Source of the DNA: Fischerella sp. PCC 9431
GTDB lineage: Bacteria > Cyanobacteriota > Cyanobacteriia > Cyanobacteriales > Nostocaceae
NCBI RefSeq assembly: GCF_000447295.1
Contig: NZ_KE650771.1
Location: 4,230,282 to 4,294,281 of the forward strand
Direction: 5' to 3'
DNA length: 64,000 bases
Below are positions 55,632 to 64,000 of this stretch, piece by piece; within the stretch, counting starts at the first letter, position 1; every line of letters begins with the position of its first letter. The notes beneath the pieces are model-generated. The model worked only from the letters and a program-made list of their open reading frames with translations, was not told where the DNA came from and searched no databases. The position numbers were made by a program, and so were the translations under genes.

Positions 55632-56840
55632 TTACTGTGAATTCGTGGTTGATTTCGCGATCGCTTGCAACTGCAAACCCTGTGGATAACTTCCTTCTTC
55701 TTTAATTCGCTTAATTTCAGCATCGGCGATCCGCAAACCTAGATTTTGCGCTAGTGTGCGGACAATATCCCCTCGGTCAATGACACCCGCAACAGCACCC
55801 GCAGGCGAAAGCACAGTAACGCGGGGTAACTGTTCATTTTCCAGCTTGTTAATAATTTCCGCGATATTAGTTGACTCTTCAACATTGGGAATTTCCGTCA
55901 AGGGATGGACGATCGCATTCACAGTCTTGGTTTCCCATTCACTTCTTTCTACTGTTCGCAAGTCATCAATAGCGACCATACCCCGATAACGTCCATCAGA
56001 TTCAGCAAAATAAACCTGCACAGGAGTTGTTTCTAATAAATATAAATCGGCGAATGAACGTAAAGTCTGGTTAGCATCGACTATGCGAAAATCGCGAGTC
56101 ATGGCGTCAGTTGCTTTTAGCTTGAGCAAGGTTTCTTGTAAAATCGTGACGCGATCATACGTCGTAGCGTTGCGGATAGCAAACCAACCCAACAAAGCAA
56201 TCCACAAGCCCGTAACTAGTTCACCAGTAAAATAGTCTACTGCCAAGCCGAGGGCGATCGCAGCATAACCTAAAATTTGTCCTGTTTTTGCTGCCCAATG
56301 CACAGCCTGAAAGCGATTACCTGTAGCTTTCCATACTGCTGCTTTTAACACCTGACCTCCATCTAAAGGTAAGCCAGGAATCAGATTAAATAAGGCTAAA
56401 ACTAAATTTATTCTCGCCAAATCTCCAATCATTATTCGCAATTGGCTAGATTCAGGCAATAAATTATACCCTAAATACAGTAGCAAAAATAAGGCAATAC
56501 TAACTGCTGGACCAGCGATCGCCACTTGAAAGGCTTTACCAGGGGTTTTCGATTCTTCTTCAATCGCAGCAATTCCACCAAACAGAAACAAAGTAATAGA
56601 ATTTACTTTAATTCCTTGCGATCGCGCCACTAAGCTGTGACCCAACTCGTGTAACAACACCGAAGCAAACAACAGTAGTGCCATGAATACTCCTGCACTC
56701 CAAGCCCAAACACCCCCTAATTCCTGGTAAGCTACACCAAAGTTGAGGGTTGCCAACCCTAAAATCACAAACCACAAGGGATCTAAAAATAGAGGAATTC
56801 CAAATAAGGACCCTATGCGCCAATTTGTATTTGTTTGCAT
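55632..56840 (-). CDS. site-2 protease family membrane metalloprotease with CBS pair
   Basis: A 402-residue intramembrane zinc protease of family M50. Seen: HELGHSLVA near 65-73 with the zinc histidines, the FNLIPGLPLDGGQVLKA second motif near 150-166 with the metal aspartate, about six hydrophobic segments, and a C-terminal pair of CBS domains (about 235-385) that likely sense an adenine nucleotide. The substrate is unknown; homologues cleave anti-sigma factors or similar. Convergent with hypB. Confidence 0.92.
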   Translation of the reverse strand: MQTNTNWRIGSLFGIPLFLDPLWFVILGLATLNFGVAYQELGGVWAWSAGVFMALLLFASVLLHELGHSLVARSQGIKVNSITLFLFGGIAAIEEESKTPGKAFQVAIAGPAVSIALFLLLYLGYNLLPESSQLRIMIGDLARINLVLALFNLIPGLPLDGGQVLKAAVWKATGNRFQAVHWAAKTGQILGYAAIALGLAVDYFTGELVTGLWIALLGWFAIRNATTYDRVTILQETLLKLKATDAMTRDFRIVDANQTLRSFADLYLLETTPVQVYFAESDGRYRGMVAIDDLRTVERSEWETKTVNAIVHPLTEIPNVEESTNIAEIINKLENEQLPRVTVLSPAGAVAGVIDRGDIVRTLAQNLGLRIADAEIKRIKEEGSYPQGLQLQAIAKSTTNSQ

Positions 56841-57085
56841 TTTTATTTCCTAAAATATTAAGATTTGTTAGTAGATAGTTGTTAGTTATTAGTTGTTGGT
56901 TATTTTCCACTAACCACTAACACTCACCACGAGAAATACATCGCATTTATGCCCAACAGTCTATATTTCTAGAATAGACAATTACAGCCAAGCACATAAA
57001 CTCACAAAACAAAAACAGCAGACACAACCCATCCCAAGGCTTAAAGATCTACTGCTTTTGTGTTATTAAAGTGTCAAATTACTTG

Positions 57086-57364
57086 TCAAATAACGCCCAA
57101 GTTGGTCAATCCTAAAACAGCACCAACACCAAGAATGTGACCCGCAGCCATCGCAGCGAGGAATGTAGCAACACTAGGATTATTGAAAACCGAAGGGAAA
57201 GGTAATGGCATCTTCGGGCCTACATGAGGATACCAAACTACGCGGGGAATAATCACTAGACACAACAGACAAGCGCCGGTAATATACAAAAATTCCGTAA
57301 AACCCCATGTGGTGTAAGTATTGGGGACAGTGCTTTGAACTGCTAATAAAATTGATGAAATCAC
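57086..57364 (-). CDS. psaK: photosystem I subunit PsaK-like protein (copy 2)
   Basis: 92 residues from the GTG at 57364, which has GCAGGAGAAGCAATT before it; the upstream ATG frame (57439) adds a stretch foreign to PsaK. Two membrane helices (about 18-40 and 68-90) with the [11 protein letters not shown] loop and [14 protein letters not shown], matching PsaK, a peripheral antenna subunit of PSI. It lies 153 bases after another psaK copy, and differs in loop sequence, so paralogues with different expression are likely. Confidence 0.88.
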   Translation of the reverse strand: MISSILLAVQSTVPNTYTTWGFTEFLYITGACLLCLVIIPRVVWYPHVGPKMPLPFPSVFNNPSVATFLAAMAAGHILGVGAVLGLTNLGVI

Positions 57365-57517
57365 AATTGCTTCTCCTGCTTGAATCAAAAGATTTAGCTG
57401 TGGAAATACGAAATTTCCGATGAAACCTCGCATCTCCACAGCTATTCCATGCTCTATCCGATCAAGCGGTATATCCTCATTCCTGGGAGAGGTTAGATCC
57501 TCTTTCCTGGGTTAGCT

Positions 57518-57769
57518 CTAGATTTTACCGATATTTGTTAATCCCAAAACAATAGCAACGCCGATCACATGACCAAAAGCCATAGCAGCGATAAAGGTGG
57601 GAACACTCAAAGGTAGTCCAGGCATTTTTGGCCCAACTTTGGGCTTTTCAATTCTGAAACTTAGCAAAACAACGACTAAACAGCTGATGCTAATGATCAG
57701 TGCCACTGTAGGACTCCATTCGGGTGTTGGAGGAACTGTGGCTGCGGCTGCTAGTAAGATTGATGACAT
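57518..57769 (-). CDS. psaK: photosystem I subunit PsaK (copy 1)
   Basis: 83 residues from the ATG at 57769 ([18 protein letters not shown]), preceded by AGGAGACAAAAGCTTG; the frame upstream to 57814 is not needed. PsaK signature: two transmembrane helices linked by [15 protein letters not shown], then [19 protein letters not shown]. Binds chlorophyll and carotenoid at the edge of PSI. First of a tandem pair, divergent from trpF. Confidence 0.92.
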   Translation of the reverse strand: MSSILLAAAATVPPTPEWSPTVALIISISCLVVVLLSFRIEKPKVGPKMPGLPLSVPTFIAAMAFGHVIGVAIVLGLTNIGKI

Positions 57770-57873
57770 CAAGCTTTTGTCTCCTATAGAAAAAAATTGA
57801 TGTAGACCACACAAATTATAAGATTGCCAGGGAAAAACTAACTTTTTGTATTGGAAAAATCTCGGAAATTTTT

Positions 57874-58509
57874 ATGCGAATTAAAATTTGCGGTATCACT
57901 CAACCACAACAAGGAAAAGCGATCGCTGATTTGGGTGCCACAGCATTGGGATTTATTTGTGTTGAAACTTCACCCCGCTATGTTAATAGCGACCAAATTC
58001 GGGCTGTAGTAGAAAACCTGCCAAAGCAAATTGACACCATAGGTGTATTTGCTAACACGTCCGTAGAACAAATCAGTCAAACTGTTGTTGATGGTGGTTT
58101 AACAGGGGTGCAGTTGCATGGAGATGAATCACCAGAATTTTGTCAACAATTGCGTGACTCTGTACCCCAGATAGAAATTATTAAAGCCTTGAGAATACGC
58201 ACAGCCCCAGATTTAGACAAAGCAGCTATCTACAATTCCTACGTAAATACACTTTTACTTGATGCCTATCATCCTCAGCAGCTGGGTGGTACTGGTAAAA
58301 CTTTAGATTGGCAGATATTACAACAATTTCATCCCCCTTGCCCCTGGTTTTTAGCAGGAGGACTGACACCCAAAAACATTTTAGAAGCTCTAAATCAAAT
58401 AAATCCCAATGGCATTGATCTATCCAGTGGAGTAGAACGCGCACCAGGAGACAAAGATTTAGAAAAAGTCGCTGAGTTATTTGAGATATTAGGGATCGGG
58501 GATAGGTGA
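57874..58509 (+). CDS. trpF: phosphoribosylanthranilate isomerase
   Basis: A 211-residue TIM-barrel isomerase for the third step of tryptophan synthesis. Seen: RIKICGITQ at the start with the active cysteine, [39 protein letters not shown] near 128-147 and [12 protein letters not shown]. The last residues (ILGIGDR) and the stop come from a GGGGATC repeat tract that runs on downstream, so the C-terminus has been rewritten by the repeat. Confidence 0.94.
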   Translation: MRIKICGITQPQQGKAIADLGATALGFICVETSPRYVNSDQIRAVVENLPKQIDTIGVFANTSVEQISQTVVDGGLTGVQLHGDESPEFCQQLRDSVPQIEIIKALRIRTAPDLDKAAIYNSYVNTLLLDAYHPQQLGGTGKTLDWQILQQFHPPCPWFLAGGLTPKNILEALNQINPNGIDLSSGVERAPGDKDLEKVAELFEILGIGDR

Positions 58510-58633
58510 TCGGGGATAGGGGATTGGGCATGGGGCATTGGGCATGGGGCATTGGGCATTGGTTATTCTTCCTTGTCTCCCTTGTCCCCCTTGTCTCCCT
58601 TGTCCCCGATCCCCGATCCCCGATCCCCGATCC
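58495..58633. repeat. STRR tract between trpF and folE
   Basis: GGGGATA/GGGGATC units, GGGCATGGGGCATT units, CTCCCTTGTCCCCC units and CCGATCC units in turn, running from the trpF stop to the folE stop. Confidence 0.85.
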
Positions 58634-59341
58634 CTAAAATATCGCCGCTTGGTGACGAATCAAATTGAAGAATTCTTCACGGGTTTTGTGTTCTTCCTCG
58701 AATACACCAACCATTGCACTAGTGACAGTCCATGAACCTGGCTTTTGTACACCCCGCATCACCATGCACATATGGGTGGCTTCGATGACAACAGCAACAC
58801 CTTGGGGTTCTAAGATAGTTTGAACCGCTTCGGCTATTTGGCGAGTTAATCTTTCTTGTACTTGCAAGCGGCGAGAATACATCTCGACAATCCGAGCAAG
58901 CTTACTCAATCCTACGACTTTTTGATTCGGGATATAAGCAACATGAGCTTTGCCCATAAATGGCAGCATGTGGTGTTCGCACAAGCTAAAAACACCAATA
59001 TCTCGGACTAACACCATCTCGCTATGTCCCTCGTCAAAAATCGCTCCATTGACGATTTCTTCCAAGGACTGGTTGTAGCCACTGGTTAAAAACCGCATGG
59101 CTTCTGCCACCCGCTTTGGTGTTTTCAGTAGTCCTTCGCGTTCTGGATCTTCTCCTACGCCCAACAGTAGTGTCCGTACAGCTTCCACCATCTGCTCCAT
59201 TTGTTCTTCTTGCGGAGGATGCAATTCTGCTTGTCGCCCATCATGAGTATTGCGATCGGGTCTAGTGGTAATGGCTTCTGTGAAATCGGGAACTAAAGGA
59301 GATTGAAAACGATTGGAACCGTTGGAGCTAGCAATAGTCAT
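58634..59341 (-). CDS. folE: GTP cyclohydrolase I
   Basis: A 235-residue enzyme converting GTP to dihydroneopterin triphosphate, for folate and pterins. Seen: [18 protein letters not shown] near 125-142 with zinc Cys and His residues, [23 protein letters not shown], and [13 protein letters not shown] near the end. Residues about 1-45 are a variable extension. Last gene of the leftward ado-aar-accA-SDR-folE series, a common cyanobacterial order. Confidence 0.95.
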   Translation of the reverse strand: MTIASSNGSNRFQSPLVPDFTEAITTRPDRNTHDGRQAELHPPQEEQMEQMVEAVRTLLLGVGEDPEREGLLKTPKRVAEAMRFLTSGYNQSLEEIVNGAIFDEGHSEMVLVRDIGVFSLCEHHMLPFMGKAHVAYIPNQKVVGLSKLARIVEMYSRRLQVQERLTRQIAEAVQTILEPQGVAVVIEATHMCMVMRGVQKPGSWTVTSAMVGVFEEEHKTREEFFNLIRHQAAIF

Positions 59342-59452
59342 GGTATGAGTCTTGAATAAGTTTGGAATTATGAATGACTGTGCGATGAAAATAGTTATCA
59401 GTTATCAGTCATCAGTGTTTACCGAAAACTGATAACTGATAACTGATAACTG
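59342..59452. repeat. TTATCAGT repeats
   Basis: GTTATCAGTTATCAGTCATC and AACTGATAACTGATAACTG face each other around a short loop; the same family is at 61616-61680. Confidence 0.8.
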
Positions 59453-60172
59453 TTAAAGGACGCCAACACTAGGCATCAGGGTCAACTCATCAATCACTGC
59501 CTGCTGTGGCAACAATGCAGTGTGTACAATCGACTGGGCAACAATTTCTGGAGATAGCATTTTTGAGCGGTCAAAGTCAGCGCCGACAGTATCCCAGAGC
59601 TCGGTATTGACTGCACCAGGACATACAGCAGTGACGCGGATACCGTGGGGGCGCTCTTCTTGTGCCAAAGTTTGAGAAAGAGCTAGAAGACCTGCTTTGC
59701 TAGCGCAGTATGCTCCCCAATTGGGAAACGCTTGTTTGCCGGCAATTGATACAACGTTGATGATGGTGCCTGTTTGGCGATCGCGCATTCCCGGCAAGAT
59801 TCCCATAATACACTGAAACACACTGGTGAGATTTAAATCTAGCACCCTTTGCCAGTCAGATAGGGAAGTTTGGCTCAGACTAGCAACATAACCCATGCCA
59901 GCATTATTTACCAAAATATCTATATCACCAAAGTCATAAGCGATCGCCTGAATTTGTGCTTGCACTTGGTCTACACAAGCTAAATCCACAGAATAAGCTT
60001 TTGCATTAACTCCTGTGTGCTGCACTGCTTCTGCTACTACAGCTAACTTCTCAACAGAACGGCTCACCAAGGCAACATCAACTCCTGCTTTTGCAAAGGC
60101 CAAAGCAGTCGCTTTACCAATACCACTACTTGCCCCGGTAATCAGGGCGCGTTGTTTCTGCTCAAAACTCAT
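59453..60172 (-). CDS. short-chain dehydrogenase/reductase
   Basis: A 239-residue SDR. Seen: TGASSGIGKATALA (about 13-26), VSRS after strand two (NADP preference), NNAGMGYV, INVVSIAGKQAF with the catalytic Ser, and YCASKAG (YxxxK near 156). C-terminal PGAVNTELW. An SDR gene in this spot beside accA and the alkane genes is conserved in many cyanobacteria; a role in fatty aldehyde or acyl metabolism is inferred only from position. Confidence 0.9.
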   Translation of the reverse strand: MSFEQKQRALITGASSGIGKATALAFAKAGVDVALVSRSVEKLAVVAEAVQHTGVNAKAYSVDLACVDQVQAQIQAIAYDFGDIDILVNNAGMGYVASLSQTSLSDWQRVLDLNLTSVFQCIMGILPGMRDRQTGTIINVVSIAGKQAFPNWGAYCASKAGLLALSQTLAQEERPHGIRVTAVCPGAVNTELWDTVGADFDRSKMLSPEIVAQSIVHTALLPQQAVIDELTLMPSVGVL

Positions 60173-60553
60173 GCTATGAATCCCAAATTCTTTGGCAGAT
60201 GAAATTACATTGCCAATTAACTTTATTCAAATCTTTAGATTTACTCATAAGATTAAGCAAATCTAAAAATTTGATTAATTATGCCTGACAAATGCTACTA
60301 TTCATTGCCAGTACGGGTATATACTTGGTCTATTTTTCCAGAAAAAGTCAGGATATTTTGTGGGAATTGGAGTCACACCCTTTTTTTTGCTTATTGGCAA
60401 CAACACAAACAAAAACAATGCAAATCACTCTTGATAAACTGAGTTGATTTGCCAATAGCGTAAATGCCTACGGTTAAAAAGATTGTTAAAAATCTTTAAG
60501 AACCATAGGCAATTATAGCATTGCTGTTATGCTAATCAAAAATTTCAGTATCC
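60173..60553. other. intergenic gap between accA and SDR
   Basis: 381 bp. It has one strong nested hairpin at 60465-60511 (see separate entry); the rest is AT-rich with no gene. Confidence 0.5.
60465..60511 (-). terminator. nested hairpin after accA
   Basis: TGCCTA/TAGGCA, GGTT/AACC and AAAGATT/AATCTTT arms fit one inside another. It lies 43 bases past the accA stop and could end that transcript or protect its 3' end; it is symmetric, so either strand may use it. Confidence 0.5.
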
Positions 60554-61534
60554 TTAGTGGGAAACTTCAGTAAAAACACCAATTTTGCGGAATTTGTCAT
60601 AACGTAGTTGCCGACGTTCAGCAGCACTGAGACGACCTAATTCATCTAGATTGTTTAATAAAGCACTTTTGAGAATTTGAGCAGTCTTGAGGGGGTCAGA
60701 ATGAGCGCCACCAACTGGTTCTGATAAAATTTGGTCAATAATGCCCAAGTTTTTCAGATCGTGGGAAGTCATTTTGAGAACTGCTGCTGCTTGGGGAGCT
60801 TTGCTAGCATCTTTCCAAAGAATAGCAGCACAAGCTTCTGGGGTGATCACAGTATAAACCGAGTGTTCAAACATAAGGACGCGATCGCCAACACCAATAC
60901 CGAGCGCTCCACCAGAACCACCTTCACCAATCACCGTGCAGAGAATTGGTACATCCAGGCTAAACATCTCGCGCAAATTATAAGCGATCGCTTCTCCTGC
61001 CCCCTGTCGTTCAGCTACCACAGTGGGTAAGGCTCCTGGAGTATCGATAAAAGTTAGAATGGGCATCCCAAACTTATTGGCGTGTTCCATTAATCGCATT
61101 GCCTTGCGATAGCCCCCAGGGGTTGCCATACCAAAATTACGGGCAATATTATCTTTTGTATCACGTCCTTTTTGATGACCCAACATTACTACAGGTTGAC
61201 CTCCCAAACGAGCAACACCACCAATTAAAGCTGGATCATCAGAACCACAGCGATCGCCATGCAACTCCATCCACTCATCAGTAATCGCCTGAATGTAATC
61301 AAGAGTACTGGGGCGACGGGGATGACGAGCAACTTGCAGGCGCTGCGATGGCGATAGGCTAGTAAAAATCTCCTCACGTAATTGCATAGCACGTGTTTCC
61401 AGTTGACGAATTTGACTAGAAACATCGACGCCATTTTCTTCTGCAAGTTGACGGATCTGATCAATCCGGTTTGCTAATTCTGCTAAAGGCTTTTCAAAAT
61501 CCAACAATAACGGTTTGCGTTCAGTAGTTGCCAT
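60554..61534 (-). CDS. accA: acetyl-CoA carboxylase carboxyltransferase subunit alpha
   Basis: A 326-residue alpha subunit pairing with AccD (2638-3597). Seen: [80 protein letters not shown] near 165 and [15 protein letters not shown] near 205, the carboxybiotin and CoA-binding loops. Full length. Near the alkane genes, which use the fatty acyl-ACP it helps to make. Confidence 0.96.
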   Translation of the reverse strand: MATTERKPLLLDFEKPLAELANRIDQIRQLAEENGVDVSSQIRQLETRAMQLREEIFTSLSPSQRLQVARHPRRPSTLDYIQAITDEWMELHGDRCGSDDPALIGGVARLGGQPVVMLGHQKGRDTKDNIARNFGMATPGGYRKAMRLMEHANKFGMPILTFIDTPGALPTVVAERQGAGEAIAYNLREMFSLDVPILCTVIGEGGSGGALGIGVGDRVLMFEHSVYTVITPEACAAILWKDASKAPQAAAVLKMTSHDLKNLGIIDQILSEPVGGAHSDPLKTAQILKSALLNNLDELGRLSAAERRQLRYDKFRKIGVFTEVSH

Positions 61535-61700
61535 ATTTTAGGAATAGAGATGAGGGATTAGCGATCGGGGATTGGGAATCAGGGATTGGGGATTGGGGAC
61601 AAGGAGGACAACTAATCAGTTATCAGTTCACAGTTAACAGTAACCAGTTTAATTTTGATAACTGATAACTGATAACTGATGAATGCCCAATCCCCAATCC
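61535..61700. repeat. STRR and TTATCAGT repeats
   Basis: GGGGATTGGGAATCAGGGATT units (61568-61600) then AATCAGTTATCAGTTCAC and GATAACTGATAACTGATAAC words, between aar and accA. Confidence 0.8.
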
Positions 61701-62720
61701 CTACACCAAAAGCGGCCTAAATCCGTGTTTTACCGAGACTTGACCAATCTGCTCCATCTTTTCTACGGTAATCTGATTACGTCCCCAAGAGAAGTTCGTA
61801 TGCAACTTCTCAAATTCCAATAGCATTGATTCTGCAAAACAAGCAAATAGCTGCCGTTCTGGAACATCCATATTGACAATTTTCATGATTTTCCAGTCAA
61901 TATCAAGAGAATGTTCCACAATGCCACCATTAAGAACATACACATCAGGATGCTGGATCTTAGTAGCTAAATTTTTTGGATAGCCGCCATCAATCAACAA
62001 ACAGGGTTTTTTCAACTCGGTCGGATCGATTTCCATACCTTTGGGCATACTAGCAACCCAAACTATAATGTCAGCAAGGGGTAAGGCTTCTTCCAAAGCT
62101 AAGATTTTTCCCCGTCCTAATTCTGCTTGCAAGTTTGTCAGGCGTTCTTGGTTACGGGCAATTAGCAGTAAGTCCTTGACATCTGTTTTCGCATCTAACC
62201 AACGACAAACGGCACTACCAATATCTCCAGTAGCCCCACACACAGCAACAGTAGCATTCGACAGTTCAATTCCTAATTGCTTTGATGCCTGTTCTACCTG
62301 TCTACAAATAATGTAAGCGGTGTGTGTATTACCTGTGGTGAAGCGTTCAAACTCTAGTTCGATGTTGCGGACTTGCTTGAACTGCTCTAAATTAAAATTT
62401 TCAAAAATTATCGAGGAAAATCCGCCCAAAGCCGTAATATCTATATCATGCTTTTGAGCAAGAGCCATAGCATTCAGGACTTTACGTGTGGCTGCTTTGA
62501 TCCGACGGGTTGCCAGCATTTCTGGCAAAAAGCACGATTCTACGTACTTTCCTTCTATTTTCTGACCAGTGACGCTGGTTACAGTGATGTGATCAACAAT
62601 CTGGGGCGGGGCGCTGCACCAAAAATCTAGACCTTGATCTGCGTACTCTGGATAGCCTAAGTCTCTGGCTACCGCTTGTGCGTGTTCCAAACTAGTAAGA
62701 TGTCCGATTAGACCAAACAT
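61701..62720 (-). CDS. aar: long-chain acyl-ACP reductase (aldehyde-forming)
   Basis: A 339-residue NADPH-dependent enzyme that reduces fatty acyl-ACP to the aldehyde. Seen: N-terminal [30 protein letters not shown], Rossmann motif [15 protein letters not shown] near 161-175, and the catalytic cysteine at residue 294 in LFACFAESM, the position used by characterised enzymes. It provides the substrate for the oxygenase encoded 566 bases upstream. Confidence 0.95.
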   Translation of the reverse strand: MFGLIGHLTSLEHAQAVARDLGYPEYADQGLDFWCSAPPQIVDHITVTSVTGQKIEGKYVESCFLPEMLATRRIKAATRKVLNAMALAQKHDIDITALGGFSSIIFENFNLEQFKQVRNIELEFERFTTGNTHTAYIICRQVEQASKQLGIELSNATVAVCGATGDIGSAVCRWLDAKTDVKDLLLIARNQERLTNLQAELGRGKILALEEALPLADIIVWVASMPKGMEIDPTELKKPCLLIDGGYPKNLATKIQHPDVYVLNGGIVEHSLDIDWKIMKIVNMDVPERQLFACFAESMLLEFEKLHTNFSWGRNQITVEKMEQIGQVSVKHGFRPLLV

Positions 62721-63286
62721 GAACTGTTTTATTAGGCGTATGCTTTTTTAAAAGCGTGGTGGCAGTGAATTTTGGATTTTGGATTTTAGATTTTGGATTT
62801 TAGATTTTGGAGCCACTGCATCCTTGGAGGTACTTACCATTCGGGAACCCTTTGGTGGGAATAGAAACCCCTACGCGTCTACCCTCCGTTGTAGCATGTG
62901 GCATAATTTTGCGAAAAGTTTGTAGATGCAAAGCGTCTTCCCGTGAGGGTACGGAGGTTTCCTCCGAATCAAAGCTTTTCAACAAGGATTTTGGATTTTA
63001 GATTTGGAATTTGTGACCTAAATTGGAAACAGCAAAATGGTCTAATACCAAAAAAACAATCTTCAATCACTCATCTAAAATCAGAGCGGTTAGTGAAAGT
63101 GAAAAAGAAATTACTAACCCTTGAAAATTCTGGATAGCGATTCATACCAAGACCAGATAAAAGTTAAAAGGCCAATGGGCATTTAGATGTTAGATTTGCG
63201 ATCGCGATGTTGACCTCAATCTAAAATCCACACATCCAAAATTGGGTCAAAGTCTTAACCTTTTTCCTTTTAACTTTTACTCTGGA
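62721..63286. repeat. intergenic region between ado and aar with repeats
   Basis: 566 bp. TTTTGGATTTTAGATTTTGG units at about 62770-62812 and 62985-63008 flank a GC-richer patch (62820-62985) with CTACGCGTCTACCCTCCG and GAGGGTACGGAGG, a dispersed palindrome. Two overlapping small ORFs there are by-products of it. The gap is large enough for aar to have its own promoter. Confidence 0.65.
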
Positions 63287-63982
63287 TTATGCAGCTCTAA
63301 GTCCGTAGGCAGATAGACGCATGATATCACGGGTATTGAAGCCAATATTACTTAATGCTTCTCCGTACTGAATCATAAAATCTTCTACCAAGGCTTCTTT
63401 TTCCATTGCCAATACTTCGGCATCATCAGCGACTTGGTTAAGCATTTGCCAAACAATAGGAAGATTTTGACGATTTGCTTCTTCTAATTCAGCTTTTGAT
63501 TCTTCAAAGTGTTCTTTTAACCAAACTTCTCCAAAATTGAGGTGACTGTATTCATCTTTGACAACACCTTCAGTAATTTTACGAGCAAAATCATCAGCTA
63601 CAGGGATATAGATGTTATATGCTGCGATCGCAAAACATTCGATAATTAAAGATTGAATTAGCAAACAAGTAACGATTTTGCCTTCTTGGGCTGCTATTTG
63701 AAAATTTTGATGCAATTGGGCAAAAAATTGTTTAGCAAACTCCAAATCTGGCGTTACCTGAAGATTACGTCCACAGGCTTCAAATCCCTTTTTGTGACGG
63801 CTTTCCATTTTGGAAAGACGAATTAGATCATCTTTGTGTTCACTCAGCAGTTCAGCAAGTTTGAGGTAATTTTCATGGGCTTCTTGTTCGCCTTCAATCA
63901 CGATTGCATTAACCCGACTATAGGCGTCTTTGTAGGTTTCGCTCTTGAAATCGATATCAGGTTGATTTGCTAGCTGCTGCAT
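63287..63982 (-). CDS. ado: aldehyde-deformylating oxygenase
   Basis: A 231-residue ferritin-like di-iron enzyme turning fatty aldehydes to alkanes plus formate. All metal ligands are at the family's positions: E32 ([10 protein letters not shown]), E60 and H63 (KMESRHKKG), E115 (LIIECFAIA), E144 and H147 (KDEYSHLNF). Full length from the ATG at 63982. First gene of the leftward ado-aar-accA-SDR-folE series. Its promoter lies outside the window. Confidence 0.97.
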   Translation of the reverse strand: MQQLANQPDIDFKSETYKDAYSRVNAIVIEGEQEAHENYLKLAELLSEHKDDLIRLSKMESRHKKGFEACGRNLQVTPDLEFAKQFFAQLHQNFQIAAQEGKIVTCLLIQSLIIECFAIAAYNIYIPVADDFARKITEGVVKDEYSHLNFGEVWLKEHFEESKAELEEANRQNLPIVWQMLNQVADDAEVLAMEKEALVEDFMIQYGEALSNIGFNTRDIMRLSAYGLRAA

Positions 63983-64000
63983 TGTACGTCCACTCCTGAA

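Noticed and set aside
62800-63001. Two 60-codon frames between ado and aar
   Set aside because: Overlap each other on both strands across a palindromic repeat.

Overview
The window is chromosomal DNA from a filamentous, probably heterocyst-forming (Nostocales-type) cyanobacterium. The evidence is: photosystem I psaK genes, the cyanobacterial alkane pathway (aldehyde-deformylating oxygenase and acyl-ACP reductase), type IV pilus genes, an uptake hydrogenase (hupSL) with its hyp maturation genes, the guaB3-yfr1-trxA arrangement, very many HIP1 octamers (GCGATCGC), and several families of short repeats typical of this group. No large mobile element, rRNA operon or CRISPR array is visible. The species cannot be fixed from the sequence alone.

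Layout. 1-2265: the 3' end of ppc, three small conserved proteins and a tRNA-Arg(UCU). 2333-2626: a short element with 15-bp inverted ends. 2638-8544 (minus): accD, prepilin peptidase, a small protein, leuB and a GH57 glucan branching enzyme. 8834-9547: a secreted protein. 9718-15814 (minus): grpE-dnaK-dnaJ-tusA-rsgA, divergent from 16333-20853 pilB-pilT-pilC. 21303-22325: a saccharopine-dehydrogenase-like oxidoreductase. 23012-24112: DUF2997, Ycf35 and a ferredoxin in one operon. 25084-26118: a glycosyltransferase. 26265-32537 (minus): a YiaA/B-type membrane protein, DUF4335, DUF3038 and mutS2. 33122-35059: guaB3, the Yfr1 small RNA and trxA. 35714-39616: a LOG-family protein, an HTH regulator, leucyl aminopeptidase and a conserved unknown.

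39826-55559 is the hydrogenase island. hupS-hupL run leftward from an 829-bp AT-rich regulatory gap. Rightward from the same gap runs a long gene series: a TPR protein, two tiny membrane proteins, a NifU-domain protein, an NHL-repeat protein, hypF, hypC, hypD, a tautomerase, an SDR enzyme, hypE, hypA and hypB. The five genes before hypF resemble the extended hyp operon described in Nostoc and are candidates for small-subunit (Fe-S) maturation.

55632-64000: a site-2 protease with CBS domains, two tandem psaK genes, trpF, then leftward ado, aar, accA, an SDR gene and folE. accA and accD feed fatty acid synthesis; ado and aar turn fatty acyl-ACP into alkanes.

The most unusual signal is that short dispersed and tandem repeats, normally intergenic, have entered reading frames while keeping frame: two places in mutS2, one directly before the Walker B motif, and two in hypF. 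There is also a 14-unit, 21-bp tandem array between the SDR gene and hypE, and several small elements with inverted ends.
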